This document shows, one piece after another, positions 45,933 to 54,147 of a DNA stretch of 64,000 bases (its first letter is position 1; each line of letters starts with the position of its first letter). The position numbers and the translations under genes are program-made. The stretch is taken from positions 124,001-188,000 of the forward strand of contig NZ_LGEA01000102.1 in NCBI RefSeq assembly GCF_001280065.1, in the 5' to 3' direction. The DNA comes from Streptomyces sp. NRRL B-1140 (GTDB taxonomy: Bacteria; Actinomycetota; Actinomycetes; Streptomycetales; Streptomycetaceae). A model generated the notes under the pieces. The model saw only the letters and a list, made by a program, of their open reading frames with translations. It had not been told where the DNA came from and made no database searches.

Positions 45933-46730
45933 CTACTGCTTGTCGAAGCGCGGAGTGTCCTGCGGCTGCTGCTGGGACTGCTGCCCGTTCGAGCCGCCTT
46001 CGATGGCCTGCTGACCGCTGCCCGAGCCGCCGGCCAGCTCGGCCTTCATACGCTGCAGTTCCAGCTCTACATCCGTACCACCGGAGAGCCGGTCCAGCTC
46101 GGCCTGGATGTCGTCCTTGTGCATGCCGGAGGGGTCGTCGAGGGCGCCGGAGGCGAGCAGCTCGTCGATGGCGCCGGCGCGGGCCTGGAGCTGGGCCGTC
46201 TTGTCCTCGGCGCGCTGGATCGCCAGGCCGACGTCGCCCATCTCCTCGGAGATGCCGGAGAAGGCCTCGCCGATCCGGGTCTGCGCCTGCGCCGCCGTGT
46301 AGGTGGCCTTGATGGTCTCCTTCTTCGTGCGGAAGGCGTCGACCTTGGCCTGGAGCCGCTGGGCCGCGAGGGTGAGCTTCTCCTCCTCGCCCTGGAGCGT
46401 CGCGTGCTGGGTCTCCAGGTCGGTCACCTGCTGCTGGAGCGCGGCGCGGCGGGAGAGCGCCTCGCGGGCCAGGTCCTCGCGGCCCAGCGCCAGTGCCTTG
46501 CGGCCCTGGTCCTCCAGCTTGCCGGACTGCGACTGCAGCTGGTTGAGCTGCAGCTCCAGGCGCTTGCGGGAGGTCGCCACGTCGGCGACGCCGCGGCGGA
46601 CCTTCTGCAGCAGCTCCAGCTGCTTCTGGTACGAGTAATCGAGGGTCTCGCGCGGGTCCTCGGCCCGGTCAAGGGCCTTGTTCGCCTTCGCGCGGAAGAT
46701 CATCCCCATACGCTTCATGACACCGCTCAT
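45933..46730 (-). CDS. pspA: Phage shock protein A (PspA/IM30/Vipp1 family)
   Basis: 265 residues, taking ATG 46730 (MSGVMKRMGMIFRAKANKAL); ATG four codons later is possible. Almost entirely helical: the amphipathic N-terminal helix that binds stressed membrane, then long coiled-coil hairpins (DYSYQKQLELLQKVRRGV; ATSRKRLELQLNQLQ) through about residue 220, and a disordered Gly/Gln-rich tail. ESCRT-III-like assembly on the inner membrane face repairs or stiffens it. The mycobacterial partners ClgR and PspM/N are not here; instead PspAA and a two-component system follow. Confidence 0.94.
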   Translation of the reverse strand: MSGVMKRMGMIFRAKANKALDRAEDPRETLDYSYQKQLELLQKVRRGVADVATSRKRLELQLNQLQSQSGKLEDQGRKALALGREDLAREALSRRAALQQQVTDLETQHATLQGEEEKLTLAAQRLQAKVDAFRTKKETIKATYTAAQAQTRIGEAFSGISEEMGDVGLAIQRAEDKTAQLQARAGAIDELLASGALDDPSGMHKDDIQAELDRLSGGTDVELELQRMKAELAGGSGSGQQAIEGGSNGQQSQQQPQDTPRFDKQ

Positions 46731-46908
46731 GGGCTTCGCGCGCCCCCTTCTGACCGACTCCGGCAGCTGCTCCTGCGACAGAACCCACAGTACGGGCCCT
46801 GCATCCATTACCGCACTGTTCGGGGACGCATGCGCTCATCCCCAAGGACGACTGCGTGCGCTCCCGCTCCGGCGTAGGGAGTAGGTGGCCCCCGGGGTCC
46901 GCCGGAGC

Positions 46909-46941
46909 CGTACGCCCCGCGGGGACGTCCCGAGGCGTACG
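46909..46941. promoter_or_regulatory. Inverted repeat in the pspA/DUF3043 divergent gap
   Basis: CGTACGCC (46909-46916) and GGCGTACG (46934-46941), perfect 8-bp arms; the 17-bp centre contains CGGGGACGTCCCG, itself nearly palindromic. It lies about 180 bp upstream of pspA and 97 bp upstream of the DUF3043 gene. The rest of the 307-nt gap shows nothing recognisable except the -10 box listed for DUF3043. Confidence 0.5.
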
Positions 46942-47023
46942 CAACGTCCCCTCTGTCCCCTTACTGACGACTGGTGTTGCCGGATCGTTCCCCACCGGGC
47001 TGGGGTCCATGCCCGGAAGCCCT

Positions 47024-47029
47024 TACCCT
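47024..47029 (+). promoter_or_regulatory. -10 box of a probably leaderless DUF3043 transcript
   Basis: TACCCT lies 8 nt before GTG 47038, and no Shine-Dalgarno is present. No good -35 was found. Confidence 0.4.
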
Positions 47030-47037
47030 TGGGTTTT

Positions 47038-47637
47038 GTGTTCCGTAGCCGTGCGAAGGATGAGAAGGCCCAGGACGCCGACAAGGCGCCGGTGACCGAC
47101 TCCAGTCAGCCCCGTCACCCCGAGGCCCCCAAGGGCCGCCCCACGCCCAAGCGCAGTGCGGCCCAGTCGCAGCGCCGCAGCGTGGCCAACACGTCGACGA
47201 CGCGCAAGGAGGCCGCCAAGCGACAGCGCGCGGAGCGCCGTACCGCGATGGAGCGGCAGCGCCAGGCGCTGGCGAGCGGCGACGAGCGGTATCTGCCCGC
47301 GCGTGACAAGGGGCCGGTCCGCCGGTTCGCGCGCGACTTCGTCGACTCCCGCTTCAACATCGCGGAGTTCTTCCTGCCGATGGCCGTGGTCATCCTCGTG
47401 CTGAGCATGGTGCGAGTACCGGCGCTGCAGAACATCGCGCTGCTGCTGTGGCTCGTGGTGATCGTGCTGATCGTGCTCGACTCGTTCGTGACGTCGTTCC
47501 GTCTGAAGAAGCAGCTGAACGAGCGCTTCGCGGGGGAGAACAAGCGCGGCGCCGTCGCCTACGCCCTGATGCGCTCCCTGCAGATGCGCCGGCTCCGGCT
47601 GCCGAAGCCGCAGGTCAAGCGTGGAGAGCGGCCCTGA
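47038..47637 (+). CDS. DUF3043 membrane protein
   Basis: 199 residues from GTG 47038 (VFRSRAKDEKAQD). The first 110 residues are basic and Arg/Lys/Ala-rich (KRQRAERRTAMERQRQAL), then RRFARDFVDSRFNIAEFFLP and two membrane helices (PMAVVILVLSMVRV; IALLLWLVVIVLIVLDSFV) with a basic tail. This is the DUF3043 pattern of actinobacteria; function unknown. Its stop overlaps the next gene by 4 bp if that gene starts at CTG. Confidence 0.85.
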   Translation: MFRSRAKDEKAQDADKAPVTDSSQPRHPEAPKGRPTPKRSAAQSQRRSVANTSTTRKEAAKRQRAERRTAMERQRQALASGDERYLPARDKGPVRRFARDFVDSRFNIAEFFLPMAVVILVLSMVRVPALQNIALLLWLVVIVLIVLDSFVTSFRLKKQLNERFAGENKRGAVAYALMRSLQMRRLRLPKPQVKRGERP

Positions 47638-48422
47638 CCACGACGCCGTTCTCCGGGGGTGCGGCGGACGCCTGGCTGGACAAGCTGGGCGGGCTGCGCG
47701 ATGTCGTCCGCCAGGAGCTGGTGGCCCGCCAGCTGGACGAGCAGATAGTCGGCCGGTTCCCGGTCGGCCGGCGCCTGCGGGTGCTCGACGTGGGGATGGG
47801 CCAGGGCACGCAGGCGCTGCGACTGGCCCGGGCCGGGCACCAGGTGACCGGTCTGGAGCAGGACGCGACGATGGTCGCCGTGGCCCGGGAGTCACTCGCC
47901 GGGGAACCGGAGGGCATCCGGGAGCGGATGCGGATCATCGAGGGCGACGGCCGGGACACCGGCGTGCACTTCCTGCCGGGCAGTTTCGACGTGGTGCTGT
48001 GCCACGGCGTCCTGATGTACGTCGAGGAGCCCGACCCGCTGCTGGCGGGGCTCGCCCGGATGCTCGCGCCCGGCGGGCTGCTGTCCCTGCTGGTGCGCAA
48101 CGGGGACGCGCTCGCGATCCGGCCGGGCCTGTCCGGTGACTGGTCCGGGGCGCTGACGGCCTTCGACACGGTCTCCTATCGCAACCGGCTGGGCCTCGAC
48201 GTACGGGCCGACCGGCTGAAGGACCTGACGTCGACGCTCGCGGGGATCGGGGCGCCGCTGCACGCCTGGTACGGGGTGCGCGTGTTCACCGACACGGCGG
48301 CGGACGGCGCCGAGGTGCCGGCCGACGTGGAGACGCTGCTGGCGGTGGAGGAGAAGGCCGGGCGGACGGATCCGTACCGCGGGGTGGCCGCGCTGCTGCA
48401 CCTGTGCGGCGTGCGCGGCTGA
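47634..48422 (+). CDS. Class I SAM-dependent methyltransferase, CTG start
   Basis: 262 residues if translation starts at CTG 47634 (then TTTPFSGGAADAWLDKL). Motif I VLDVGMGQGTQALRLA, acidic end of strand 2 in VTGLEQD, EGDGRD, and FDVVLCHGVLMYVEEPDPLL as motif post-II, then LAPGGLLSLLVRN. The small-molecule substrate is unknown. No ATG, GTG or TTG in frame precedes motif I closely enough to keep the N-terminal helices; GGAGAG lies 5 nt before the CTG, and the CTGA overlap with the DUF3043 stop mirrors the ATGA/GTGA couplings elsewhere. A start further in is the alternative. Confidence 0.8.
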   Translation: MTTTPFSGGAADAWLDKLGGLRDVVRQELVARQLDEQIVGRFPVGRRLRVLDVGMGQGTQALRLARAGHQVTGLEQDATMVAVARESLAGEPEGIRERMRIIEGDGRDTGVHFLPGSFDVVLCHGVLMYVEEPDPLLAGLARMLAPGGLLSLLVRNGDALAIRPGLSGDWSGALTAFDTVSYRNRLGLDVRADRLKDLTSTLAGIGAPLHAWYGVRVFTDTAADGAEVPADVETLLAVEEKAGRTDPYRGVAALLHLCGVRG

Positions 48423-48435
48423 CCGGACGAGGGGG

Positions 48436-48462
48436 TGGGCGGGGGCCGTCGGCCCCCGCCCA
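48436..48462. terminator. Bidirectional terminator
   Basis: Perfect 12-bp stem TGGGCGGGGGCC/GGCCCCCGCCCA with a GTC loop, between the convergent methyltransferase and 70-residue genes. Confidence 0.8.
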
Positions 48463-48468
48463 GCGGGC

Positions 48469-48681
48469 TCACGCCTCGGCCGCGTGCAGGCTCATCGGCC
48501 CGTAGATCTCCGTGGCGTCCTCGAACAGCCGCACCTGATCGGCACCGCCCTCCTGCAGGGCCTTCCAGTGCTCTCCGATCCAGGACTCGGCGTCCCCCTG
48601 GGTGGGGAAGTCCTCCGGCGGCACCGAGGGCTGGACCTCCGTACCGTCGGTCTTCTCGAACCGCCACGTCCATGCCGCCAT
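48469..48681 (-). CDS. Small conserved hypothetical protein
   Basis: 70 residues, MAAWTWRFEKTDGTEVQPSV at the start behind GGGAGG at 6-nt spacing. Acidic and soluble, with Trp-rich beta start and helix SWIGEHWKALQEGGADQVRL. It resembles a short protein common in Streptomyces; no function is known to me. A terminator closes it. Confidence 0.72.
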   Translation of the reverse strand: MAAWTWRFEKTDGTEVQPSVPPEDFPTQGDAESWIGEHWKALQEGGADQVRLFEDATEIYGPMSLHAAEA

Positions 48682-48813
48682 GTACGCCTCCCATGTGTGT
48701 GAGCACACTGCACAGCGAAAGCCGGATCTTGGTCCGGCTCCCGTCCCGAGCCTAAGCGTTCCGCAAGGTGGGGTGTTATAGGCCTTGCGGGGGTGCGGGT
48801 CACCGGTCGGGGG

Positions 48814-48848
48814 CGGGTCGTGGGCGCTGCGCGGTTCCCCACGTCCCC
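48814..48848 (+). repeat. Dispersed intergenic repeat, degenerate copy 5
   Basis: GGGCGCTGCGCGGTTCCCC then ACGTCCCC: recognisable but with several changes from the core. It lies upstream of the cobU fusion gene. No cobalamin riboswitch was seen in this gap. Confidence 0.45.
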
Positions 48849-48900
48849 GTGGGGGCGTCTCCATCACGCGTGACTCATGGGCACGGGTGAGAATCGTTGC

Positions 48901-50100
48901 GTGGAACTCACTCTGCTCGGCACCGGCGCCCCCGCGGGTCTCCCCCGCCCCGACTGTCCCTGCGCGGCCTGTGCGGCCGCTCTCGGTCCCGACGTGCGGG
49001 CGGCCACCTCGTTGCTCGTGGACGGGGCGCTGCTGCTCGATCTGACGCCGGGCGCCGCGTTCGCCGCGGCGCGGGCGGGGCGTTCGCTGACCGGTGTACG
49101 GCAGGTGCTGCTGTCGCATCCGCACGACGGGCCGGCGGTCGAGGTGCCGGCGGGGCTGCCGCAGCCCGGACGGGTGCCGGACGGGCGGGAGTTGACGCTG
49201 CTGACGGGGCACCGGGTGCGGGCGGTGGCGCTGGACGCGCCGGGCACGGGGTACGCGGTGACCGGGCCGGAGGGACAGCGGCTGCTGTATCTGCCGCCGG
49301 GCGGGGCGCCGGCGGGTCTGGAGCAGCCGGCCGAGTCGTACGACATGGTCCTCGCGGACGTCGTGGGGCGGCCGGACGCGCTGGCCAGGCTGCGCGCGGT
49401 GGGGGCGGTCGGCCCGACGACCGACGTGGTCGCCGTTCACCTGGACCACGACCTGCCGCCCGGCCCCGAGCTCGGGCGGCGGCTCGCGGCGGCGGGGGCG
49501 CGGGCCGTGCCGGACGGGGCGACGCTGGTGGTGGGTGCGTACGAGGACGTGCCGGACGTGCCGCGGCGGACGCTGGTGCTGGGCGGGGCGCGGTCGGGCA
49601 AGTCGGTGGAGGCCGAGCGCAGACTGGAGGCCTTTCCGGACGTGCTCTACGTGGCGACGGGCGGGTCGCGCAACGGGGACACGGAGTGGTCCTCACGGGT
49701 GGCGGCCCACCGGGACCGGCGGCCGGGGTCGTGGCGGACGGTCGAGACCTGCGATCTGGTGCCGTTGCTGGAGGCCGAGGGGCCTCCCTTGCTGATCGAC
49801 TGTCTGTCCTTGTGGCTGACCGACGCGATGGACTCCGCCGGGGCGTGGGACGACGCGGTGTGGGCGGAGCGCGGGGAGAAGGTGCTGCGGGAACGGGTGC
49901 GGGAGCTCACGGAGGCGGTGCGGGTGACCCGGCGGACGGTGGTCGCCGTGTCGAACGAGGTGGGGTCGGGGATCGTGCCGTCGACGGCGTCGGGGCGGCG
50001 CTACCGGGATGAACTCGGGCGGCTCAACGCGCAGTTCGCGGACGAGTGTGAGCATGTGCTGCTGGTGGTGGCGGGGCAGGCGATGGTGCTGCGGGGCTGA
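48901..50100 (+). CDS. cobU: CobU-type cobinamide kinase/guanylyltransferase with N-terminal degenerate MBL domain
   Basis: 399 residues from GTG 48901; ATG 48877 is an alternative. Residues 1-215 look like a PhnP-type metallo-beta-lactamase fold (LLGTGAPAGLPRPDCPCAAC at the start, LLVDGALLLDLTPG, VLLSHPHDGP) but the metal motif HxHxDH is reduced to His73-Pro-His75-Asp76-Gly-Pro, so hydrolysis is unlikely. Residues 222-399 are CobU: P-loop LVLGGARSGKS (228-235), ATGGSRNGDTEW, LIDCLSLWL, VSNEVGSGIVP. This part phosphorylates adenosylcobinamide and adds GMP in cobalamin assembly. cobT and cobS are nearby. Confidence 0.88.
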   Translation: MELTLLGTGAPAGLPRPDCPCAACAAALGPDVRAATSLLVDGALLLDLTPGAAFAAARAGRSLTGVRQVLLSHPHDGPAVEVPAGLPQPGRVPDGRELTLLTGHRVRAVALDAPGTGYAVTGPEGQRLLYLPPGGAPAGLEQPAESYDMVLADVVGRPDALARLRAVGAVGPTTDVVAVHLDHDLPPGPELGRRLAAAGARAVPDGATLVVGAYEDVPDVPRRTLVLGGARSGKSVEAERRLEAFPDVLYVATGGSRNGDTEWSSRVAAHRDRRPGSWRTVETCDLVPLLEAEGPPLLIDCLSLWLTDAMDSAGAWDDAVWAERGEKVLRERVRELTEAVRVTRRTVVAVSNEVGSGIVPSTASGRRYRDELGRLNAQFADECEHVLLVVAGQAMVLRG

Positions 50101-50127
50101 CGGGCTCCGTGAGGTCCGGCCGGCCTT

Positions 50128-51213
50128 TCACTCCGCGGCTCCCCTTCCCTCGGACTCGGCCCCGGCCCGGGGAGCCGCGCGGGCGATCACCCGGTAGGTG
50201 TTCGCGAAGCGCGTGCGGCGGGCCACCGGGGCGATGAGGTGGTCCGCCAGTGCCGCCACGGCCACCAGCGGGACACCGGCGCGGAGCAGGGCCGTGCGGG
50301 CGTGCCGCCGCACGGGGGGCGGCGGGACGGCCCGCCAGGGGGTGTCCGGGGTGGGCAGCGCGTGGGAGAGGGCCAGGGACGTGGCGCCCGCGAGGTCGTG
50401 GGGGACGTGGACCGGCCGGTGGTCGAGCGTCAGGATCGTGCAGCCCGCCGACTCCAGTTCCGCGCGGATGTTCTGCGGAGGCAGCAGGTGGAGGTGGCGC
50501 GGCTGGTCGTAGGGGAGCCACCAGCGGCCCAGCAGGGCGGCGAAGACGCTGCGGGGGCTCAGGGTCTCGATGAGCAGGTGGCCGCCAGGGCGCAGCACGG
50601 AGAGGGCGGCCCTCAGTTCCGCTCGGGGATCCGCTGTGCCCTCCAGGTGGTGGAGCATGCTGACCACGTCGTAGCGGGCGCGCAGCGGCACGGCGATCCG
50701 GGGGTCCGTCAGCCGGCCGACGTGGGCCTCCTCGACGCGGTCGGCCGTGCGGGCGCGGACCACGCGCGGGGTGGGGTCGAGGCCGTCGAAGGCGGTGTAG
50801 GGAAAGAACTGACGGGCCGTGGCGGGGAAGCGGGCGTGGCCCGTCCCGACGTCCAGCCAGCTCTCCGGCTCGCCGCAGCACAGCATCGCGCGGGCCGCGG
50901 AGCGGTGGCGGCGGGGGCTGGAGCGCAGGGCGAGGAGGCCGTCGCTCGCCGGGTCCCTGGGCGCCCCGCGCGCGGTCCGGTGGTAGAGGGCGAGGCCCTC
51001 CACGGTGAGGCGGGGGTTTTGGAAGGTGTGGCCGCAGTCCCGGCACGCGTCGACGGTGAAGCTGCCCGGCTTGTACTGCCGCAGGTCACCGGTGCGCAGC
51101 CGGTTCCGCAGCCGGGCGGAGCCGCACCAGGGGCAGTCCTCCCGGCGCGGTTCGTGCACGCGTGCGGTCGACGGGGAGAGGGCGGGTGCGGACGAGACGG
51201 GGTGTGCGGGCAT
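50128..51213 (-). CDS. Class I SAM methyltransferase with N-terminal zinc ribbon
   Basis: 361 residues from ATG 51213 with GGGAG 7 nt upstream. Residues about 27-55 hold CPWCGSARL and CRDCGHTFQNP, a four-Cys zinc site as in methyltransferases that act on sugars or natural products. The methyltransferase core follows: WLDVGTGHARFPATAR, VVSMLHHLEGTADP, LRPGGHLLIETLSP and RHLHLLPPQNIRAEL. A C-terminal hydrophobic patch may touch membrane. The substrate is unknown. It is convergent with cobU (27 nt) and divergent from cobT. Confidence 0.88.
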   Translation of the reverse strand: MPAHPVSSAPALSPSTARVHEPRREDCPWCGSARLRNRLRTGDLRQYKPGSFTVDACRDCGHTFQNPRLTVEGLALYHRTARGAPRDPASDGLLALRSSPRRHRSAARAMLCCGEPESWLDVGTGHARFPATARQFFPYTAFDGLDPTPRVVRARTADRVEEAHVGRLTDPRIAVPLRARYDVVSMLHHLEGTADPRAELRAALSVLRPGGHLLIETLSPRSVFAALLGRWWLPYDQPRHLHLLPPQNIRAELESAGCTILTLDHRPVHVPHDLAGATSLALSHALPTPDTPWRAVPPPPVRRHARTALLRAGVPLVAVAALADHLIAPVARRTRFANTYRVIARAAPRAGAESEGRGAAE

Positions 51214-51402
51214 GGGCGACTCCCGGGCGCGACGGCGTACGGCGGGACGTACGGCGGGGACGTCGAACGGCCGTGAACGAGCGCGCACGACGACATACGA
51301 CAATCCGCTGCAAAACGGAACGTATGGGATGCCGATCCCGGGTGCAACGACGTCGCCGTGACGGAGTGGTGATGTGGCGCCGTGCCGTTCGATCCGGGCC
51401 GG

Positions 51403-51408
51403 TACTGT
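51403..51408 (+). promoter_or_regulatory. -10 box of leaderless cobT
   Basis: TACTGT lies 7 nt before ATG 51416, with no Shine-Dalgarno, so transcription should start at the A of ATG. Confidence 0.5.
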
Positions 51409-51415
51409 TCGGCGA

Positions 51416-52552
51416 ATGAGCTCGCTTAATCTCGACGACTTCACCGATCTGATCGAGCGTCCGGACGGCGGGATCCGCCGTGACGCCGAGGCGCGCCGGG
51501 AGCGACAGATCGTGCCGCCCGGGTCGCTGGGCCGACTCGACGAACTGGGCGAGTGGCTGGCGGCGGCGCAGTCCGCCGTGCCGGTCCGGCCGGTCGAACG
51601 GCCGCGGGTGGTGCTCTTCGCCGGTGACCACGGCGTCGCCGGACTGGGCGTCTCGGCCCGGCCGGCGGGCAGCGCCGGGGAGTTGGTGCGCGAGGTGCTC
51701 GAGGGCGGCCGGCCCGTGTCGGTGCTGGCACGGCGGCTGGGCGTGCCGGTGCGGATCGTCGACATGGCCCTGGACTGCGACCCCGAGGGCCTGCCGGCGG
51801 ACGTCGTACGGCACCGGGTGCGGCGCGGCAGCGGGCGGATCGACATCGAGGACGCGCTGACCCCCGAGGAGGCCGAGGCGGCCTTCCTGGCCGGGGTCGC
51901 GGTGGCCGACGAGGAGGCCGACTCGGGCACGGACCTGGTGGTGCTCGGCGATGTGAGCGTCGGCGGGACCACGGTGGCGGGCGTGCTGGTCGCGGCGCTG
52001 TGCGGGGTCGACGCGTCGGTCGTGACCGGACGCGGCGGGCAGGCGATCGACGACCTGGCGTGGATGCGCAAGTGCGCGGCGATCCGCGACGCGCTGCGCC
52101 GGGCACGTCCGGTGCTCGGGGACCAGTTGCGGCTGCTGGCGGCGGTCGGCGGGGCCGACGTCGCCGCGATGACCGGCTTCCTGCTGCAGAGCGCGGTGCG
52201 CAAGCTCCCGGTGGTGCTCGACGGGGTCGTGGCGGCCGCGTGCGCACTGGTCGGGCAGCGCATCGCGTTCCGGGCGCCGGACTGGTGGCTGGCCGCACAC
52301 GACAGCGGTGAGCCCGGGCAGGCGAAGGCGCTGGACCGGATGGCCCTGGAGCCGCTGCTCACCCATGGCGTGACCGTCGGCGAGGGCGCGGGCGGCCTGC
52401 TGGCGCTGCCGCTCGTGCAGGCCGCCGCCGCGCTGGCGGCGGAACTGCCCGAGAAACCGAAGGAGTCCGAGGCACCGGAGGAATCCGAGGGGCCGGAGAC
52501 GTCCGAGGGGCCGGGCGCGGCGGGCACCTCGGAGGCGCCCGCCGCGCAGTAG
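51416..52552 (+). CDS. cobT: Nicotinate-nucleotide-dimethylbenzimidazole phosphoribosyltransferase
   Basis: 378 residues. It makes alpha-ribazole phosphate for the lower ligand of cobalamin. Motifs: PPGSLGRLDELGEWLAAAQ, FAGDHGVAGLGVS, GDVSVGGTTVAGVL, GADVAAMTGFLL and the catalytic Glu in GVTVGEGAGGLLALPLV near residue 325. The last 35 residues (EKPKESEAPEESEGPETSEG) are an acidic low-complexity tail not seen in enteric CobT. Confidence 0.95.
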   Translation: MSSLNLDDFTDLIERPDGGIRRDAEARRERQIVPPGSLGRLDELGEWLAAAQSAVPVRPVERPRVVLFAGDHGVAGLGVSARPAGSAGELVREVLEGGRPVSVLARRLGVPVRIVDMALDCDPEGLPADVVRHRVRRGSGRIDIEDALTPEEAEAAFLAGVAVADEEADSGTDLVVLGDVSVGGTTVAGVLVAALCGVDASVVTGRGGQAIDDLAWMRKCAAIRDALRRARPVLGDQLRLLAAVGGADVAAMTGFLLQSAVRKLPVVLDGVVAAACALVGQRIAFRAPDWWLAAHDSGEPGQAKALDRMALEPLLTHGVTVGEGAGGLLALPLVQAAAALAAELPEKPKESEAPEESEGPETSEGPGAAGTSEAPAAQ

Positions 52553-52687
52553 GCGGTCCCGAGATCCAGGTCACTCACGCCTGGCTCAACTTCGTCCCGT
52601 TCCGGTCGGTCTTGGAACGTGGTGTCGGTTCGACTGAGTCGCGGACACCCTCAGACCACGCCGTGCACGGACGGGGACGACCGCCGG

Positions 52688-53386
52688 ATGACCACGCTCG
52701 CCCGCTGGGCCCGCGCCGAATGGGGTGCGCTGTACACCGCCATGCGCGGGCCGCTCGCCGAGCGGCGCTGGCGGGCCGCGCCGATGGCGGTCACGGCCGT
52801 GTGCCTCACGGCCGTGCTGCACGTCGTGCACAACCAGGCGTGGGGCTACCGCTTCGTGCAGGACGCCGGCGGCGTACGGGCCGAGGACCCGTTGTGGCTC
52901 GCGCTGCTGCGCACGCCGCTGTCGCTGTTCGTGCCCGCGCTCGATCTGCCGGTGTGGGGCGCGCTCGCGCAGATCCTGCTGGTGTTCGGCATCGCCGAGC
53001 TGTGCCTGGGCCGGTGGCGGACACTGGCCCTCGCCTACGTCGCGACGCTCGCGGGGACGCTCTACGCGCGCCTGGGCATCTGGCTGGGGACCGACGCGCC
53101 GATCGGCCTGCCCGCCTCGGACGCCCGGGTCGTGGACAGCGGGCCGTCGGCGGCGGTGGTGGGCCTGGCCGTCTTCCTGGGGTGGCGCCATCGCGCGTAC
53201 GTCACGGCCTCGCTGGTGATCGTGGCGATGGTGGTCGAGGTCGTGGTGAAGGAAAACCTCGCGGGCAAGGAGCACCTGGCGGCGATCGCGGCGGTCCTGG
53301 CGCTGTGCGCGGCCTGCGAACTGCGTCAGCGGCGTTCGAGGGGCCGGGCCGGCTCGGGGTCGGGGGCGCCTCCGATCCAGTCCTGA
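52688..53386 (+). CDS. Rhomboid-like membrane protein
   Basis: 232 residues from ATG 52688. Five to six hydrophobic helices. DSGPSAAVVGLAVFLG resembles the helix-4 serine motif of rhomboids (GxSx) and KEHLAAIAAVLAL could supply the His, but the helix-2 HxxxN motif is absent, so activity is uncertain. It is preceded by cobT (135 nt) with no clear Shine-Dalgarno. Its last 61 bp overlap the convergent membrane-protein gene. Confidence 0.65.
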   Translation: MTTLARWARAEWGALYTAMRGPLAERRWRAAPMAVTAVCLTAVLHVVHNQAWGYRFVQDAGGVRAEDPLWLALLRTPLSLFVPALDLPVWGALAQILLVFGIAELCLGRWRTLALAYVATLAGTLYARLGIWLGTDAPIGLPASDARVVDSGPSAAVVGLAVFLGWRHRAYVTASLVIVAMVVEVVVKENLAGKEHLAAIAAVLALCAACELRQRRSRGRAGSGSGAPPIQS

Positions 53387-54087
53387 ACAGCGCGCATCGG
53401 GGTCGCCCAGCGGCGGTCGTGATGGTAGGAGCGCAGGGCGGATCTCGCCCGGGCGCGGGGCCGGTTGCGGTAGAAGCGCTTGGCCCACGGGGAGGTGGGC
53501 CGGGCCAGCCGTACGGCAGCGACCAGGGCGATGAAGGGGATGATCACGCCCACGACCGCGAGGCGGACCTTGCCCTTGAACAGGGCGATGAGGGCGAACG
53601 CGAAGTTCACGACGATGTTCCCGAGGACGACGGCGCGGTTCTGCTGCTGGTCGTCGCTGAGGTCGTCGACGCCCAGCGGCGAGAAGCCGATCAAGAGCAG
53701 GCCCACGAGGGAGGCGGTGAGGACGACCATCTCGACGCTCTTGCGGCCGCTCGGGGTCCAGTAGACGTCGGCGAGGTGCAGGACCAGGGCGAACTCGTCG
53801 AGGACGAGGCCCGCCCCGATGCCGAAGAACACCGCGGCCAGGCAGGACCCGAAGCCGTGCTGGCCACCCGCCACCGCGCCGAAGCCGCCGACGATCGTCA
53901 GGATGACCCCGGGGACCACGTGGTGGACGTGGACGCCGCCGCTGCTGACATTGCCGAAGGGGCCTTTGCCCGCCCGGATGAGACGGGTGATGAGCCGGGT
54001 GATCAGGAAGGTCAGCACGAAGGCGACGAGAGCGAGAAGCAGTGGCAGTTTGCCGGGCTCGATGATGTTCCGCTCCAGCCATCCCAT
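53326..54087 (-). CDS. Integral membrane protein, function unknown
   Basis: 253 residues. About six helices: LLLALVAFVLTFLITRLITR first, then the striking SSGGVHVHHVVPGVILTIVGG with three His close together, GIGAGLVLDEFALVLHLADV with acidic residues inside the membrane, and two or three more. The basic C-terminus (YRNRPRARARSALRSYHHDRR) is cytoplasmic. The buried His/Asp/Glu residues suggest metal binding or a membrane enzyme; no family was recognised. It is divergent from cobS (60 nt). Confidence 0.8.
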   Translation of the reverse strand: MGWLERNIIEPGKLPLLLALVAFVLTFLITRLITRLIRAGKGPFGNVSSGGVHVHHVVPGVILTIVGGFGAVAGGQHGFGSCLAAVFFGIGAGLVLDEFALVLHLADVYWTPSGRKSVEMVVLTASLVGLLLIGFSPLGVDDLSDDQQQNRAVVLGNIVVNFAFALIALFKGKVRLAVVGVIIPFIALVAAVRLARPTSPWAKRFYRNRPRARARSALRSYHHDRRWATPMRAVQDWIGGAPDPEPARPLERR

Positions 54088-54135
54088 ATGTGAACTTTAT
54101 CCTCGGCTGCCGTTCGCGCTCTCCTGACCGGCCGG

Positions 54136-54141
54136 TAGCCT
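54136..54141 (+). promoter_or_regulatory. -10 box of leaderless cobS
   Basis: TAGCCT lies 6 nt before GTG 54148, no Shine-Dalgarno present. Confidence 0.45.
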
Positions 54142-54147
54142 GCGCCG

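Noticed and set aside
48682-48900. Possible cobalamin riboswitch before the cobU fusion gene
   Set aside because: No B12-box-like sequence was found; the gap holds a degenerate copy of the dispersed repeat.
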